The notes under the pieces: generated by a model
The model's input: only the letters and a program-made list of their open reading frames with translations
The model's database searches: none
What the model was told of the DNA's origin: nothing
In this document: positions 25,156 through 33,255 of the stretch, in pieces
Numbering within the stretch: the stretch's first letter is position 1
Layout: each line of letters opens with the position of its first letter
Made by a program: the position numbers and the translations under genes
Assembly: GCA_900551075.1 (NCBI GenBank)
Contig: URVB01000026.1
Span: forward strand, 1 to 48,977
Length of the DNA stretch: 48,977 nucleotides
Source: an uncultured Blautia sp.
Lineage (GTDB): Bacteria; Bacillota; Clostridia; Lachnospirales; Lachnospiraceae
Reading direction: 5' to 3'

Positions 25156-26375
25156 TTTTCTCTTCCCCCTTTCCTTCTGCCCAATACACAGAAAACTACC
25201 GCCAGAGAGATGAAAGCAAACAGAAGATACCCGGCTATTGCCGTTTCATCACCGGTTTTTACCATAGCTGGTTTCTGAGATTCCGATGCTGATTCCAATG
25301 CTTTTTGATTCAACCCGGGTGATATGGTGCTCTTTGGTTTCGCAGAATGGTTCCCGTCTTCGGATTCATTGACCGTAAAAATCCATTTCACGGAGGCTTC
25401 CTTCAAGGCATAAGAATTCTTCCACTCCGCAGGTACTTTTACAGCGAAATCCAGTCTTCCGCTCTGCCCTGGTTTAAAAACGCCAAGGGATACATTTTTC
25501 TGCATACCCTCTGCTTTCAGGTTTCCTGTATAAAGAGTTTTTCCGTTCATGGCTATCATTAGCTGCATTTCATTCAGCATACGGAGCTGTTCTGCATTCT
25601 GCTTCTGCGTACCTGTCCGGAAAAAAATTTCCGCATCCTTTTCTGTGGTATTTGATACCGTAACCGAGTCTCTGAAGGTGTCTCCCGGCATAGCCGCTTG
25701 GAAATTTATGAAAAAATCATCCGGCACGGACATCAGCTTATGAGCCTTTCCATGAAACACAACTGACAGCCGTACATTTTCTTTTCTGCAGGTCAGCTTT
25801 CCGTTTCTTTCATGTACACAAAGCTCTATTTCCTGATTTCCCCAGGGTGACATTGCCGCAAAATCCGGCCGGAAATTTTTTGCCTGAATGGCGTCTGCCT
25901 GCACAGTCATTGACAGCCTCCGGGATGCGTGTTCCTCTGTCCAATAAGAAGGAATGGCGATTTTTTCAAAAAAGTCTACAGAGTCAGACTTCTCAAGGAT
26001 TTTCGTGTAATAGTAATACTCACCCCGCTTAACCCAGTCTTTTGAAATTCCCTTCATTTCTTTGTAGGAAAGTCCCTCCATATCTTCTCCGTCATCCGAA
26101 CAGAAAACTCTGACACGTACCCAACAGGGCTGCGCAGCATTGATAATTCTGGGAATTTTGGAAACCACATCACCGGGCATGACTTTTTTTGGATTCCTGT
26201 AAGGAATCTCCCCATTTTTTGTAAGCTCATATTCTTTTAAGGAAATGTCTATGTCACCGGTCACAATGTGATTTGTCACGGTCAGTGTATCTGAAAAATA
26301 AGCATAGGTTCCGGAAATGCTGATGACTGCCGCTAAAGATAAAACCGCAGCAACCCGTTTCCATCTTCTCCTCAT
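25152..26375 (-). CDS. TasA/CalY-like SipW-dependent protein with C-terminal wall-anchor-like tail
   Basis: 407 residues. The N-terminus is MRRRWKRVAAVLSLAAVISI followed by SGTYAYFSDTLTVTNHIVTGDI, the signature of SipW-type signal peptides and camelysin/TasA proteins. A second beta-rich repeat begins near 240 (MPGDTFRDSVTVSNTTEKDAEI). The C-terminus has VKTGDETAIAG, a hydrophobic helix and RRKGGREK, a sortase-type tail with a degenerate motif lacking LP. Start at ATG 26375 overlaps the previous stop (ATGA); the longer frame lacks support. Coupled to the CnaB gene downstream by another ATGA. Inferred: it may be the wall-linked base or cap of a fibre formed with its two smaller relatives. Confidence 0.8.
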   Translation of the reverse strand: MRRRWKRVAAVLSLAAVISISGTYAYFSDTLTVTNHIVTGDIDISLKEYELTKNGEIPYRNPKKVMPGDVVSKIPRIINAAQPCWVRVRVFCSDDGEDMEGLSYKEMKGISKDWVKRGEYYYYTKILEKSDSVDFFEKIAIPSYWTEEHASRRLSMTVQADAIQAKNFRPDFAAMSPWGNQEIELCVHERNGKLTCRKENVRLSVVFHGKAHKLMSVPDDFFINFQAAMPGDTFRDSVTVSNTTEKDAEIFFRTGTQKQNAEQLRMLNEMQLMIAMNGKTLYTGNLKAEGMQKNVSLGVFKPGQSGRLDFAVKVPAEWKNSYALKEASVKWIFTVNESEDGNHSAKPKSTISPGLNQKALESASESQKPAMVKTGDETAIAGYLLFAFISLAVVFCVLGRRKGGREK

Positions 26376-26953
26376 ACATACACCTTCCCTTCCGGGCCGA
26401 TGGGATTGGCATAATAGTCCCACGCAGACGAATAATCTGCAAAATCCCCTGCCTGTACAGATTCTTCATACACCTGTATCCGAAAATCCGTAATAGAATC
26501 CCTGCAGGCGGTATCCACTTCTGCCGCTTCAATTGCAAATCCGGTAAAAAGAGGCGTGGTAGATTCTCCTTTTGCAAGTATTTTCGTATAGTAATAATAT
26601 CCATCGGCCCCGTTGTATTTCCAATTTGCCGTATCCAAATTCCTAAGCACAACAGCCCTTCCGATATCCTCATCGGAATATGACAGGGAAACCCGCACAT
26701 AACAGTCCACACTGCCTCCCTGTCCTCCTGACTGGTTTGTTACCCATACCGTTTTCTGATATTCCGGATTTTCCTCAAGCGGTATCGGCGCCGGTGTCGG
26801 AAAATCTTCCTCGATTTTTGTCTCATTTCTTCCTACGGCAATTTGATTCTCTGCCTGATCGTAGGAAGTAAGATACGCCATAGTACTTCCCATGCAGAGA
26901 ACTGCCGCGAATCCTGCCAGAGCGCTTACTGCCTCTATGATTCTACGTTCCAT
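26372..26953 (-). CDS. TasA/CalY-like SipW-dependent secreted protein
   Basis: 193 residues. MERRIIEAVSALAGFAAVLC then MGSTMAYLTSYDQAENQIAVGRNE is a SipW-type signal region, with cleavage expected near the MAYLT segment. The mature part is a beta-rich camelysin-like domain, including VDCYVRVSLSYSDEDIG and YYYYTKILAKGESTTPLFTGF. This segment is shared in style with the downstream relative (YYYYTKILEKSDSVDFFEKI). It is 46 bases after the first TasA-like gene and overlaps the next by ATGA. Probably a fibre subunit; copy-specific roles are unknown. Confidence 0.78.
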   Translation of the reverse strand: MERRIIEAVSALAGFAAVLCMGSTMAYLTSYDQAENQIAVGRNETKIEEDFPTPAPIPLEENPEYQKTVWVTNQSGGQGGSVDCYVRVSLSYSDEDIGRAVVLRNLDTANWKYNGADGYYYYTKILAKGESTTPLFTGFAIEAAEVDTACRDSITDFRIQVYEESVQAGDFADYSSAWDYYANPIGPEGKVYV

Positions 26954-26999
26954 AACACCGCTCCTCTCTGAGATGTCTTTTCATTTCGTTCTCCTTTTC

Positions 27000-27722
27000 C
27001 TATCGGGTAACGCTTCCCTCCATACCATCGTTTTGATTGACATATTTCTGATAAGCCGTTCTTGCCTGCTCCTTCACATCCGTCTCAGCTCCGCCTGTAT
27101 GAACTGTCTGAATTGCATAAGCACGTACCGGAACATTCAGCTTCTGCAAATCCATCTGTCCCTCTATAATATTTAAAAATGTCATCGTATCAAACAAGGT
27201 CTCAGAGGTCTCCCCAGCCTTCAAAATCTTATTGTACGCATATACATAAACCTTATTGTTTCCTACAATCCGCTCCTCCAGTATCGTCCACGTATCTCTG
27301 GCCTCAAAAGAAAACAGCTCCTGTTCTTTCTGCTCCCCGCGGCTCCCATCTTCTTCTGCTGCAATGACATCTGCCATTGGAACGGACACTTCCAAATACA
27401 CAAAAGCATCATTCACTCCTGTATTTTTTATCTGAGGGTCCTTTTTGATCTCCTCTCCCGGCTCCGTATCTGTATGATCGTCAGGGTCCCATTCCGGCTC
27501 CTGCAGTTCTATTTCCACTTTTCCTACGGTAAACTGGTTCGCAGCCCTGTCATAGTCTGTCAGATATGCGGTGACACCTCCGGTCGTTAAAATTCCTGCG
27601 ATTCCCATAATCGTTACCAGTTTTCTGCCTTTATTTTTCATATTTATTTTCCGCACATTTTTCCGTGCTCTCCTTTCTTTATACATGTTGGATTTCCTCT
27701 GTGTTTTTTCATACAACTTCAT
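27000..27722 (-). CDS. TasA/CalY-like SipW-dependent secreted protein
   Basis: 240 residues if started at ATG 27722, which overlaps the sipW stop by ATGA. A later ATG (MKNKGRKLVTIM) would give a more usual signal length. The motif GIAGILTTGGVTAYLTDYDR, then AANQFTVGKVEIEL, is the SipW-type signal and first strand of TasA-like proteins. The body has PQIKNTGVNDAFVYLEVSVP and YNKILKAGETSETLFDTMTF, typical of the family. It directly follows the peptidase that should process it. Likely a biofilm-matrix or surface-fibre subunit, by analogy with Bacillus TasA. Confidence 0.8.
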   Translation of the reverse strand: MKLYEKTQRKSNMYKERRARKNVRKINMKNKGRKLVTIMGIAGILTTGGVTAYLTDYDRAANQFTVGKVEIELQEPEWDPDDHTDTEPGEEIKKDPQIKNTGVNDAFVYLEVSVPMADVIAAEEDGSRGEQKEQELFSFEARDTWTILEERIVGNNKVYVYAYNKILKAGETSETLFDTMTFLNIIEGQMDLQKLNVPVRAYAIQTVHTGGAETDVKEQARTAYQKYVNQNDGMEGSVTR

Positions 27723-28219
27723 CTTCTGTTTTGTATAAATCCTATGACACTCAGTGCCATAAGCACGAATATGCCTGCTTTCGTCCGCAGAAAAACAGCA
27801 GCATAGCCCAGAAACGGCAATGTAAAGATTACTTTTCCAATAATCCGGTTAATCTCCACCTCCTCTGCATCTGCGCCCTCGTTCGCATCACCTTTTGTGA
27901 TGCAGGTGTTCTTATTCTTCTGCACGATCCGATGTGTGATAAGCGAATCCCCTAAACGGTAGGTAATGATATCGCCCTCCATTGGAATAAACTTCCGGGT
28001 ATCTGTAAATGCGATTCCCCCGGTTCTCAATGCGGGCTCCATGGAGCCGGACAGAATCACATCCGCAGATATCCCGAATATACGCAGCAGCAGCAGAATG
28101 CTGCCGCACAATATTATCAGCTTAAACAGAACACATGAAAAAACATTCAAAAACTTCATCACGGCTACCTTCCCTAATGATTTTACTGGCGGGGACCTGC
28201 TCCGCTGGGCCTTTTGCAT
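27719..28219 (-). CDS. sipW: SipW-type (ER-like) signal peptidase I
   Basis: 166 residues with two hydrophobic segments (about 27-48 and near the C-terminus). SGSMEPALRTGG supplies the catalytic Ser, and DSLITHRIV has His where bacterial-type enzymes carry Lys. That makes it the archaeal/ER-type Ser-His class (S26B) to which SipW belongs. TKGDANEGADAEEV is the downstream conserved box. ATG 28219 follows a consensus AAGGAGG. It is first in the operon and overlaps the first substrate-like gene by ATGA. Known SipW cleaves TasA-type precursors, and the three downstream CalY-like proteins are the obvious substrates. Confidence 0.88.
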   Translation of the reverse strand: MQKAQRSRSPPVKSLGKVAVMKFLNVFSCVLFKLIILCGSILLLLRIFGISADVILSGSMEPALRTGGIAFTDTRKFIPMEGDIITYRLGDSLITHRIVQKNKNTCITKGDANEGADAEEVEINRIIGKVIFTLPFLGYAAVFLRTKAGIFVLMALSVIGFIQNRR

Positions 28220-28326
28220 ACCGCAGCCTCCTTATGATTTTTATAATGGAAAAAAGAGAATCGCAGAAAAACAGAACATTTCAGAAAATCAAATTGTAAA
28301 TAAAAAAGATAAAAATGGAATTTCTC

Positions 28327-28370
28327 TGACAGCTTCCGGAAGGAAGGCCAGGACAGCAGACGCGCTGTCA
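28327..28370 (-). promoter_or_regulatory. Candidate attenuator hairpins in the sipW operon leader
   Basis: TGACAGC (28364-28370) can pair with GCTGTCA (28327-28333) or with the nearer GCTGTCC (28351-28357); the two folds exclude each other. T-rich tracts (ATTTTTATCTTTTTTATTT) follow the long stem. This could act as a read-through switch for the surface operon. No leader peptide is obvious. Confidence 0.35.
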
Positions 28371-28385
28371 TTTAAGATGTTATTT

Positions 28386-28414
28386 ATGATACAGACTCCT
28401 GACGGAATTGTCAA
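28386..28414 (-). promoter_or_regulatory. Promoter of the sipW-tasA-like operon
   Basis: TTGACA (28409-28414) and TATCAT (28386-28391), spaced 17 bases. It gives a leader of about 160 nt. Confidence 0.65.
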
Positions 28415-28485
28415 TGTCTGTTTACATAAAATTTTTCTAAACTCAAAAAATATCCACCGGACGTTTTCCCGCATACCCGGGAATT

Positions 28486-28515
28486 ATAAAAGCTCCCGAA
28501 AAATTTCCGGGAGCT
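28486..28515 (-). terminator. leuCD terminator
   Basis: AGCTCCCG...CGGGAGCT (28491-28515) with TTTT after it on the minus strand, eight bases past the leuD stop. Confidence 0.85.
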
Positions 28516-28522
28516 GTCTGTT

Positions 28523-29014
28523 TTATTCATTCTTAGCGTTGATGTAATTGACAAGACCTTCGGCCTTAATGATTTTCTGCATGAATTCCGGGAAAGCCTG
28601 GCCTTTGAACTCCGTGCCTTTCGTACGGTTATAGATCATACCGGAATCAAAATCCACCTCTACCTCATCCCCGGCTTCAATGCCCCTGCTTGCCTGCGGA
28701 CATTCAATAATCGGAAGACCGATATTGATCGCATTCCGGTAGAAGATACGTGCAAAAGTCTCTGCTATGACACAGCTTACCCCTGCCGCCTTAATTGCAA
28801 TCGGGGCATGCTCTCTGGAAGAACCGCAGCCAAAATTTTTATCAGCCACAATGATGTCACCCTTGTTCACTTTATTCACAAACTCTTTATCAATGTCTTC
28901 CATGCAATGCGTTGCCAGCTCTGCCGGGTCTGAAGAATTCAGATAACGAGCCGGTATAATTACATCTGTATCTACATTATCTCCATATTTGAATACTCTG
29001 CCTTTTGCCTGCAT
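28523..29014 (-). CDS. leuD: 3-isopropylmalate dehydratase small subunit
   Basis: 163 residues, the short LeuD/HacB-type swivel subunit. GDNVDTDVIIPARYL near the N-terminus and DKNFGCGSSREHAPIA carry the conserved substrate-binding Ser-Arg. It pairs with LeuC to isomerise 2-isopropylmalate to 3-isopropylmalate. It starts 14 bases after the leuC stop with AGGAGG before the ATG, and ends at a strong terminator, so leuCD is a two-gene operon. leuB is not in the window. Confidence 0.95.
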   Translation of the reverse strand: MQAKGRVFKYGDNVDTDVIIPARYLNSSDPAELATHCMEDIDKEFVNKVNKGDIIVADKNFGCGSSREHAPIAIKAAGVSCVIAETFARIFYRNAINIGLPIIECPQASRGIEAGDEVEVDFDSGMIYNRTKGTEFKGQAFPEFMQKIIKAEGLVNYINAKNE

Positions 29015-29028
29015 ATTTCTAATCCTCC

Positions 29029-30297
29029 TTATAATCCCAGTTCTTCCGGTGCTGAAATCTTCCCGGTTACGGCGCTGGCTGCAGCAACAGCCGGACTTGC
29101 CAGATAAACCTCCGAATCTACATGTCCCATACGCCCCACAAAGTTACGGTTGGTCGTGGAAATACAGCGCTCACCCGCCGCCAGAATTCCCATATAGCCG
29201 CCAAGACACGGACCGCAGGTCGGAGTGCTGACAACCGCACCTGCCTCAATAAAGATTTTCAGAAGGCCTTCCTCCATTGCCTGAAGATAAATTGCCTGTG
29301 TCGCCGGGATCACAATACAGCGGACACCCTTTTTCACCCTCCGGCCCTTCAGAATGGCGGCTGCCGTGCGCAGGTCGTCAATCCGTCCGTTGGTACAGGA
29401 ACCGATCACTGACTGGTCAACAGTTACATCTTCTTTTATTGCACTTATGGTTTTTGTATTTTCCGGCAGATGCGGGAATGCAATGGTAGGCTCCAGAGTA
29501 CTCAAGTCAATTGTATATTCTGCTTCATATACCGCGTCCTCGTCTGCCTCGTAAACCTTATACGGCCTTGCGGAATGCTCTTCCATATAAGCAGCTGCCA
29601 GCTCATCCACCGGGAAAATCCCGTTCTTACCGCCTGCCTCGATTGCCATGTTTGCAATGGTAAAGCGGTCATCCATAGTAAGATTTTTGATGCCTTCCCC
29701 TACAAATTCCATGGATTTGTAAAGAGCGCCGTCTACTCCGATCATACCGATGATATGCAGAATCACGTCTTTTCCGCTCACCCATTTCCCAGGCTTGCCT
29801 ACAATGTTGAATTTAATGGCAGACGGAACCTTGAACCAGGCTTTTCCTGTCGCCATACCGGCTGCCATATCCGTACTTCCCACACCTGTGGAAAATGCAC
29901 CAAGCGCACCATAGGTACAGGTATGAGAGTCCGCACCAATGATCACATCACCGGCAACTGTCAGGCCTTTTTCCGGAAGAAGCGCATGCTCGATACCCAT
30001 TTCTCCCACATCAAAATAGTTCGTTATATCATGCTTACAGGCAAATTCACGGACACATTTACAGTGCTCTGCGGATTTGATGTCCTTATTTGGAATAAAG
30101 TGATCCATAACAAGGGCAATCTTGTCCTTATGGAATACCGTATTAACGGTCATTTTATCCATTTCGTGGATCGCTACCGGAGATGTAATGTCATTTCCAA
30201 GAACCAAATCTAAATCCGCCTCAATCAGTTGTCCTGCTTCCACATAATCCAAACCGGCATGAGCAGCCAAAATTTTCTGCGTCATTGTCATTCCCAT
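29029..30297 (-). CDS. leuC: 3-isopropylmalate dehydratase large subunit
   Basis: 422 residues of the shorter HacA-like LeuC class. It has aconitase-fold motifs GADSHTCTYGALGAFSTGVG and SCTNGRIDDLR, and a later PTCGPCLG. The three Fe-S cluster Cys are those in SCTNG and CGPC. GGAGG precedes the ATG. It is transcribed divergently from the LysR-type gene 112 bases away, which probably regulates it, and sits directly upstream of leuD. Confidence 0.95.
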   Translation of the reverse strand: MGMTMTQKILAAHAGLDYVEAGQLIEADLDLVLGNDITSPVAIHEMDKMTVNTVFHKDKIALVMDHFIPNKDIKSAEHCKCVREFACKHDITNYFDVGEMGIEHALLPEKGLTVAGDVIIGADSHTCTYGALGAFSTGVGSTDMAAGMATGKAWFKVPSAIKFNIVGKPGKWVSGKDVILHIIGMIGVDGALYKSMEFVGEGIKNLTMDDRFTIANMAIEAGGKNGIFPVDELAAAYMEEHSARPYKVYEADEDAVYEAEYTIDLSTLEPTIAFPHLPENTKTISAIKEDVTVDQSVIGSCTNGRIDDLRTAAAILKGRRVKKGVRCIVIPATQAIYLQAMEEGLLKIFIEAGAVVSTPTCGPCLGGYMGILAAGERCISTTNRNFVGRMGHVDSEVYLASPAVAAASAVTGKISAPEELGL

Positions 30298-30385
30298 TTT
30301 ATTGATTCCTCCTGCTTTTTTATTCTATGCTGTCATTCTATCATATTTCCTGTTATAATACTAATACATATTATTCATATTCATT

Positions 30386-30400
30386 ATAACTTATAGTTAT
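30386..30400. promoter_or_regulatory. LysR-type operator in the leuC-lysR intergenic region
   Basis: ATAACTTATAGTTAT is a perfect dyad (ATAACT/AGTTAT) of the T-N11-A type bound by LysR regulators. It lies ten bases before the lysR start and about 90 bases upstream of leuC, so it could both autoregulate and activate. Confidence 0.55.
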
Positions 30401-30409
30401 GGAGGTATT

Positions 30410-31288
30410 ATGCAGGAAAATTTGTCTTTGTATCACATTTTTTATACGGTAGGCCGCACCGGAAATATTTCCCGGGCTGCCAAAGAGCTGTATATCAGCC
30501 AGCCGGCCATCAGCCGCGCGATTCAAAAATTAGAGACCAATCTGGATACCGTGCTTTTCAAACGCAGTTCCAGAGGTGTAGCCCTTACACCTGACGGAAA
30601 AGCGCTTTTGGAAAAAGTAGCGGAAGCATTTTCTCTGCTCGCGGAAGGAGAAGATGTCATTTTGCACAACCGTTCCCGGGATATCCCACGCCTGCGTCTG
30701 GGTACCAGCTCTACTTTATGCCAGTACGTATTGCTCTCCCACCTGAAATCCTACATTGCCGCTTACCCTCAGGTACGCATCAATATTTCCTGCCAATCCA
30801 CCTACCAGACACTCCGTTTGCTGGATGAGGAAAAAATCGATCTCGGACTCATCGGGCGCCCCAAAAAGCTGCACGGCTATCACTTCCGTCCTTTGCTGCG
30901 CATCAATGACACCTTTGTAGCTACGGAGCAATATCTGAGAAACCAGACTGAGCTGTTCCCCGATGAACCGCTCTTTCATACAGCTACCTTCATGATGCTG
31001 GATGAGGAAAATATCACCCGTCAGTCTGTCAACGCACAGTTGAAAGAGCATCAATTGGAGCTGAGCCATATTCTGGAGGTTACCTCCATGGATCTGCTCA
31101 TCCGTTTTGCAAAGATCGGTCTCGGCATTGCCTGCGTCATCCGCCAGTTTGTCCAAAAGGAGTTGGATGAGGGTATTCTGGTAGAAGTTCCTATGGGATT
31201 TTATTTTCCGGACAGGGAAATCGGCTTTGTCTGCCGTTCCAAAGAACAGGGGCAGCCTCTGTTTCAGCATTTTTTGCAGGATTCCTGA
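30410..31288 (+). CDS. LysR-family transcriptional regulator, divergent from leuCD
   Basis: 292 residues. The N-terminal winged helix-turn-helix has FYTVGRTGNISRAAKELYIS then QPAISRAIQKLE and KRSSRGVALTPDG. The effector domain begins near 90 (PRLRLGTSSTLCQYVLLSHL). GGAGG precedes the ATG by a short spacer. The divergent arrangement with leuC and the dyad operator between them suggest control of leucine synthesis, by analogy with LeuO/IlvY-type regulators. The effector is not identifiable. It converges with ilvC at a shared terminator. Confidence 0.9.
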   Translation: MQENLSLYHIFYTVGRTGNISRAAKELYISQPAISRAIQKLETNLDTVLFKRSSRGVALTPDGKALLEKVAEAFSLLAEGEDVILHNRSRDIPRLRLGTSSTLCQYVLLSHLKSYIAAYPQVRINISCQSTYQTLRLLDEEKIDLGLIGRPKKLHGYHFRPLLRINDTFVATEQYLRNQTELFPDEPLFHTATFMMLDEENITRQSVNAQLKEHQLELSHILEVTSMDLLIRFAKIGLGIACVIRQFVQKELDEGILVEVPMGFYFPDREIGFVCRSKEQGQPLFQHFLQDS

Positions 31289-31304
31289 GCACATATCAGG
31301 CCTT

Positions 31305-31394
31305 GGGAACTGTCAGAAAACAGCCTGAACAGATGGCACAGTCCTGCGCAGATTCAGACAGGCAAGAGGCTCAGGTTATTTATTGACAATTCCT
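31305..31394. repeat. 90-bp hairpin repeat, copy B (beside ilvC terminator)
   Basis: It begins GGGAACTGTCAG and ends TTGACAATTCCT, forming a terminal inverted repeat like copy A (21765-21854). The inner arm is CCTGAAC/GCTCAGG, where copy A has CCTGAACA/TGTTCAAG. Pairing is kept although bases changed, which suggests the fold matters. It abuts the ilvC terminator. Confidence 0.75.
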
Positions 31395-31431
31395 AAAACA
31401 GCCTGCCTGGAAAATATCCAGACAGGCTGTT
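31395..31431 (-). terminator. ilvC terminator (shared with lysR)
   Basis: AACAGCCTGTCTGG pairs with CCAGGCAGGCTGTT across a 7-base loop, with TTTT after it on the minus strand. It lies between two convergent genes. Confidence 0.8.
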
Positions 31432-31505
31432 CGTTTCAGGAATCCTGAACTCCTCTTTGCCGCGCTTCGCCGGCGCATAATCCTCCGTTACACTTCGGAT
31501 ATTGC

Positions 31506-32525
31506 TTAGTTGTTAATCAGTTTATCTTCGCCGTTCCAACTGTACAGCTTACGAACTTCCTCACCTACGATCTCTGATGGATGCTCAGCAGCCAGCTTTC
31601 TCATAGCCTTGAAGTGTACTTGTGCACCTGCGGAAGACATATCCAGCAAGAAGTCTTTTGCAAATGTACCATCCTGGATATCCTTCAGAATCTTCTTCAT
31701 GGTCTTCTTCGTCTCATCGGTGATGATCTTCGGTCCCGTGATGTAATCACCATATTCAGCAGTATTGGAAATCGAATATCTCATGCCTGCAAAACCGGAC
31801 TGATAGATCAGGTCTACGATCAGCTTCATTTCGTGGATACATTCAAAATATGCGTTTCTCGGGTCGTAGCCAGCCTCAACCAGAGTTTCGAAGCCTGCCT
31901 GCATCAGAGCACAAACCCCGCCGCAAAGAACAGCCTGCTCGCCGAAAAGGTCTGTTTCTGTTTCTGTACGGAAAGTGGTTTCCAGAACACCGGCTCTTGC
32001 TCCGCCGATAGCCAATGCATAAGCCAACGCAATATCCAGTGCTTTTCCGGAAGCATCCTGCTCAACAGCTACCAGACAAGGAACACCTTTTCCTGCCTGA
32101 TATTCGCTTCTTACCGTATGTCCCGGACCTTTCGGCGCGATCATGGTAACATCCACAAATTTGGGAGGTACGATACATCCGAAATGAATGTTAAAACCAT
32201 GTGCAAACATCAGCATGTTTCCTTCTTCCAGGTTTGGCTCAATATCTTTCTTGTAAAGGGCTGCCTGTTTTTCATCATTGATGAGAATCATAATGATGTC
32301 GGCCTTTTTTGCCGCCTCTGCTGCTGTATATACTTCAAAGCCCTGCTCTTCTGCTTTTTTCCAGGACCTGCTACCCTCATAAAGACCGATGATAACGTTG
32401 CATCCGGACTCCTTTGCATTCAGAGCATGTGCATGTCCCTGGCTGCCGTAGCCGATCACTGCAATGGTCTTGCCTTCCAGTAAGCTTAAGTTACAGTCTT
32501 CCTGGTAAAAAATCCTATTTGCCAT
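31506..32525 (-). CDS. ilvC: Ketol-acid reductoisomerase (class I)
   Basis: 339 residues, class I length. The Rossmann fingerprint is VIGYGSQGHAHALNAKESG, and GLYEGSRSWKKAEEQG holds the Arg/Ser cofactor-specificity loop, which favours NADP(H). Metal ligands lie in FGEQAVLCGG and ECIHEMKLIVD. It converts acetolactate to dihydroxyisovalerate. AGGAGG precedes the ATG. It is 90 bases downstream of ilvN and probably in the same transcript. Confidence 0.96.
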   Translation of the reverse strand: MANRIFYQEDCNLSLLEGKTIAVIGYGSQGHAHALNAKESGCNVIIGLYEGSRSWKKAEEQGFEVYTAAEAAKKADIIMILINDEKQAALYKKDIEPNLEEGNMLMFAHGFNIHFGCIVPPKFVDVTMIAPKGPGHTVRSEYQAGKGVPCLVAVEQDASGKALDIALAYALAIGGARAGVLETTFRTETETDLFGEQAVLCGGVCALMQAGFETLVEAGYDPRNAYFECIHEMKLIVDLIYQSGFAGMRYSISNTAEYGDYITGPKIITDETKKTMKKILKDIQDGTFAKDFLLDMSSAGAQVHFKAMRKLAAEHPSEIVGEEVRKLYSWNGEDKLINN

Positions 32526-32615
32526 CTTTGTTTCCTCCTAAAAGTTTATAAATTTTTTCATAATCGTTAAGGGAACTCCTCCCCTAGCAAACATTTTTAT
32601 GTAGTAAGCTCCCTT

Positions 32616-33113
32616 TTAGAGAAATCTTACATCATGAGCACCTCTGGAAAGTCCCGTAATACCGGTACGTGCCAGCTCCAGAATCTCATAATCATCCAGC
32701 AAATCAATAAAAGCACCTAATTTGCTCTTGCTGCCCGTCATCTCGATCACAAGGGAATCCTTGCTGACATCGATGACATTGGCACGGAAAATATCCGCTA
32801 TAGAAATAATACCCTGGCGCTGCTCCGGCTTAGCGGAAACCTTCACCAACACCAGTTCTCTGCTTACACTGTCTTCCGGCTCCAATACCTTAATGTCCCG
32901 TACATCCACCAGCTTCGCAAGCTGTTTGGTAATCTGCTCTAAAATCAAGGCGTCTCCGCTGCAGACAACCGTCATTCTGGAAAATCTCTCATCAGCAGTC
33001 ACACCAACAGAAAGACTGTCAATATTATAGCCGCGGCGGCTGAATAAGCCGGATATACGGCTCAGTACACCTGCAGTATTGTCTACCAGCAGGGACAAAA
33101 TTCTCTTTTGCAT
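32616..33113 (-). CDS. ilvN: Acetolactate synthase regulatory (small) subunit
   Basis: 165 residues. The N-terminal ACT domain (LLVDNTAGVLSRISGLFSRR then GYNIDSLSVG) binds valine or other branched-chain amino acids, and the C-terminal domain contacts the catalytic subunit. The catalytic subunit (ilvB) is not adjacent or elsewhere in the window, which is unusual because ilvB normally precedes ilvN. It has its own promoter and is followed by ilvC. The name ilvH would serve equally. Confidence 0.94.
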   Translation of the reverse strand: MQKRILSLLVDNTAGVLSRISGLFSRRGYNIDSLSVGVTADERFSRMTVVCSGDALILEQITKQLAKLVDVRDIKVLEPEDSVSRELVLVKVSAKPEQRQGIISIADIFRANVIDVSKDSLVIEMTGSKSKLGAFIDLLDDYEILELARTGITGLSRGAHDVRFL

Positions 33114-33179
33114 AATCCACCTGCTTTCACCACTTTAAACTATTAAACATTTAAATGATTAAATGTCCATATGATTTAC

Positions 33180-33207
33180 ATTATAACAAGATTCGGGATT
33201 TTGTCAA
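33180..33207 (-). promoter_or_regulatory. ilvN-ilvC promoter
   Basis: TTGACA (33202-33207) and TATAAT (33180-33185), spaced 16 bases. Downstream the leader holds CATTTAATCATTTAAATG and further ATTTAAT copies, which could be an AT-rich operator. Confidence 0.7.
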
Positions 33208-33221
33208 TGTAAAATTCAAGG

Positions 33222-33250
33222 AAAAGAGCCGGTTCCAAATGAACCAGCCC
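33222..33250 (-). terminator. Terminator of the peptide/nickel ABC operon
   Basis: GCTGGTTC-ATTT(G)-GAACCGGC followed by TCTTTTCCTTG on the minus strand, a few bases after the last ABC gene's stop. Confidence 0.75.
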
Positions 33251-33255
33251 CGTAT

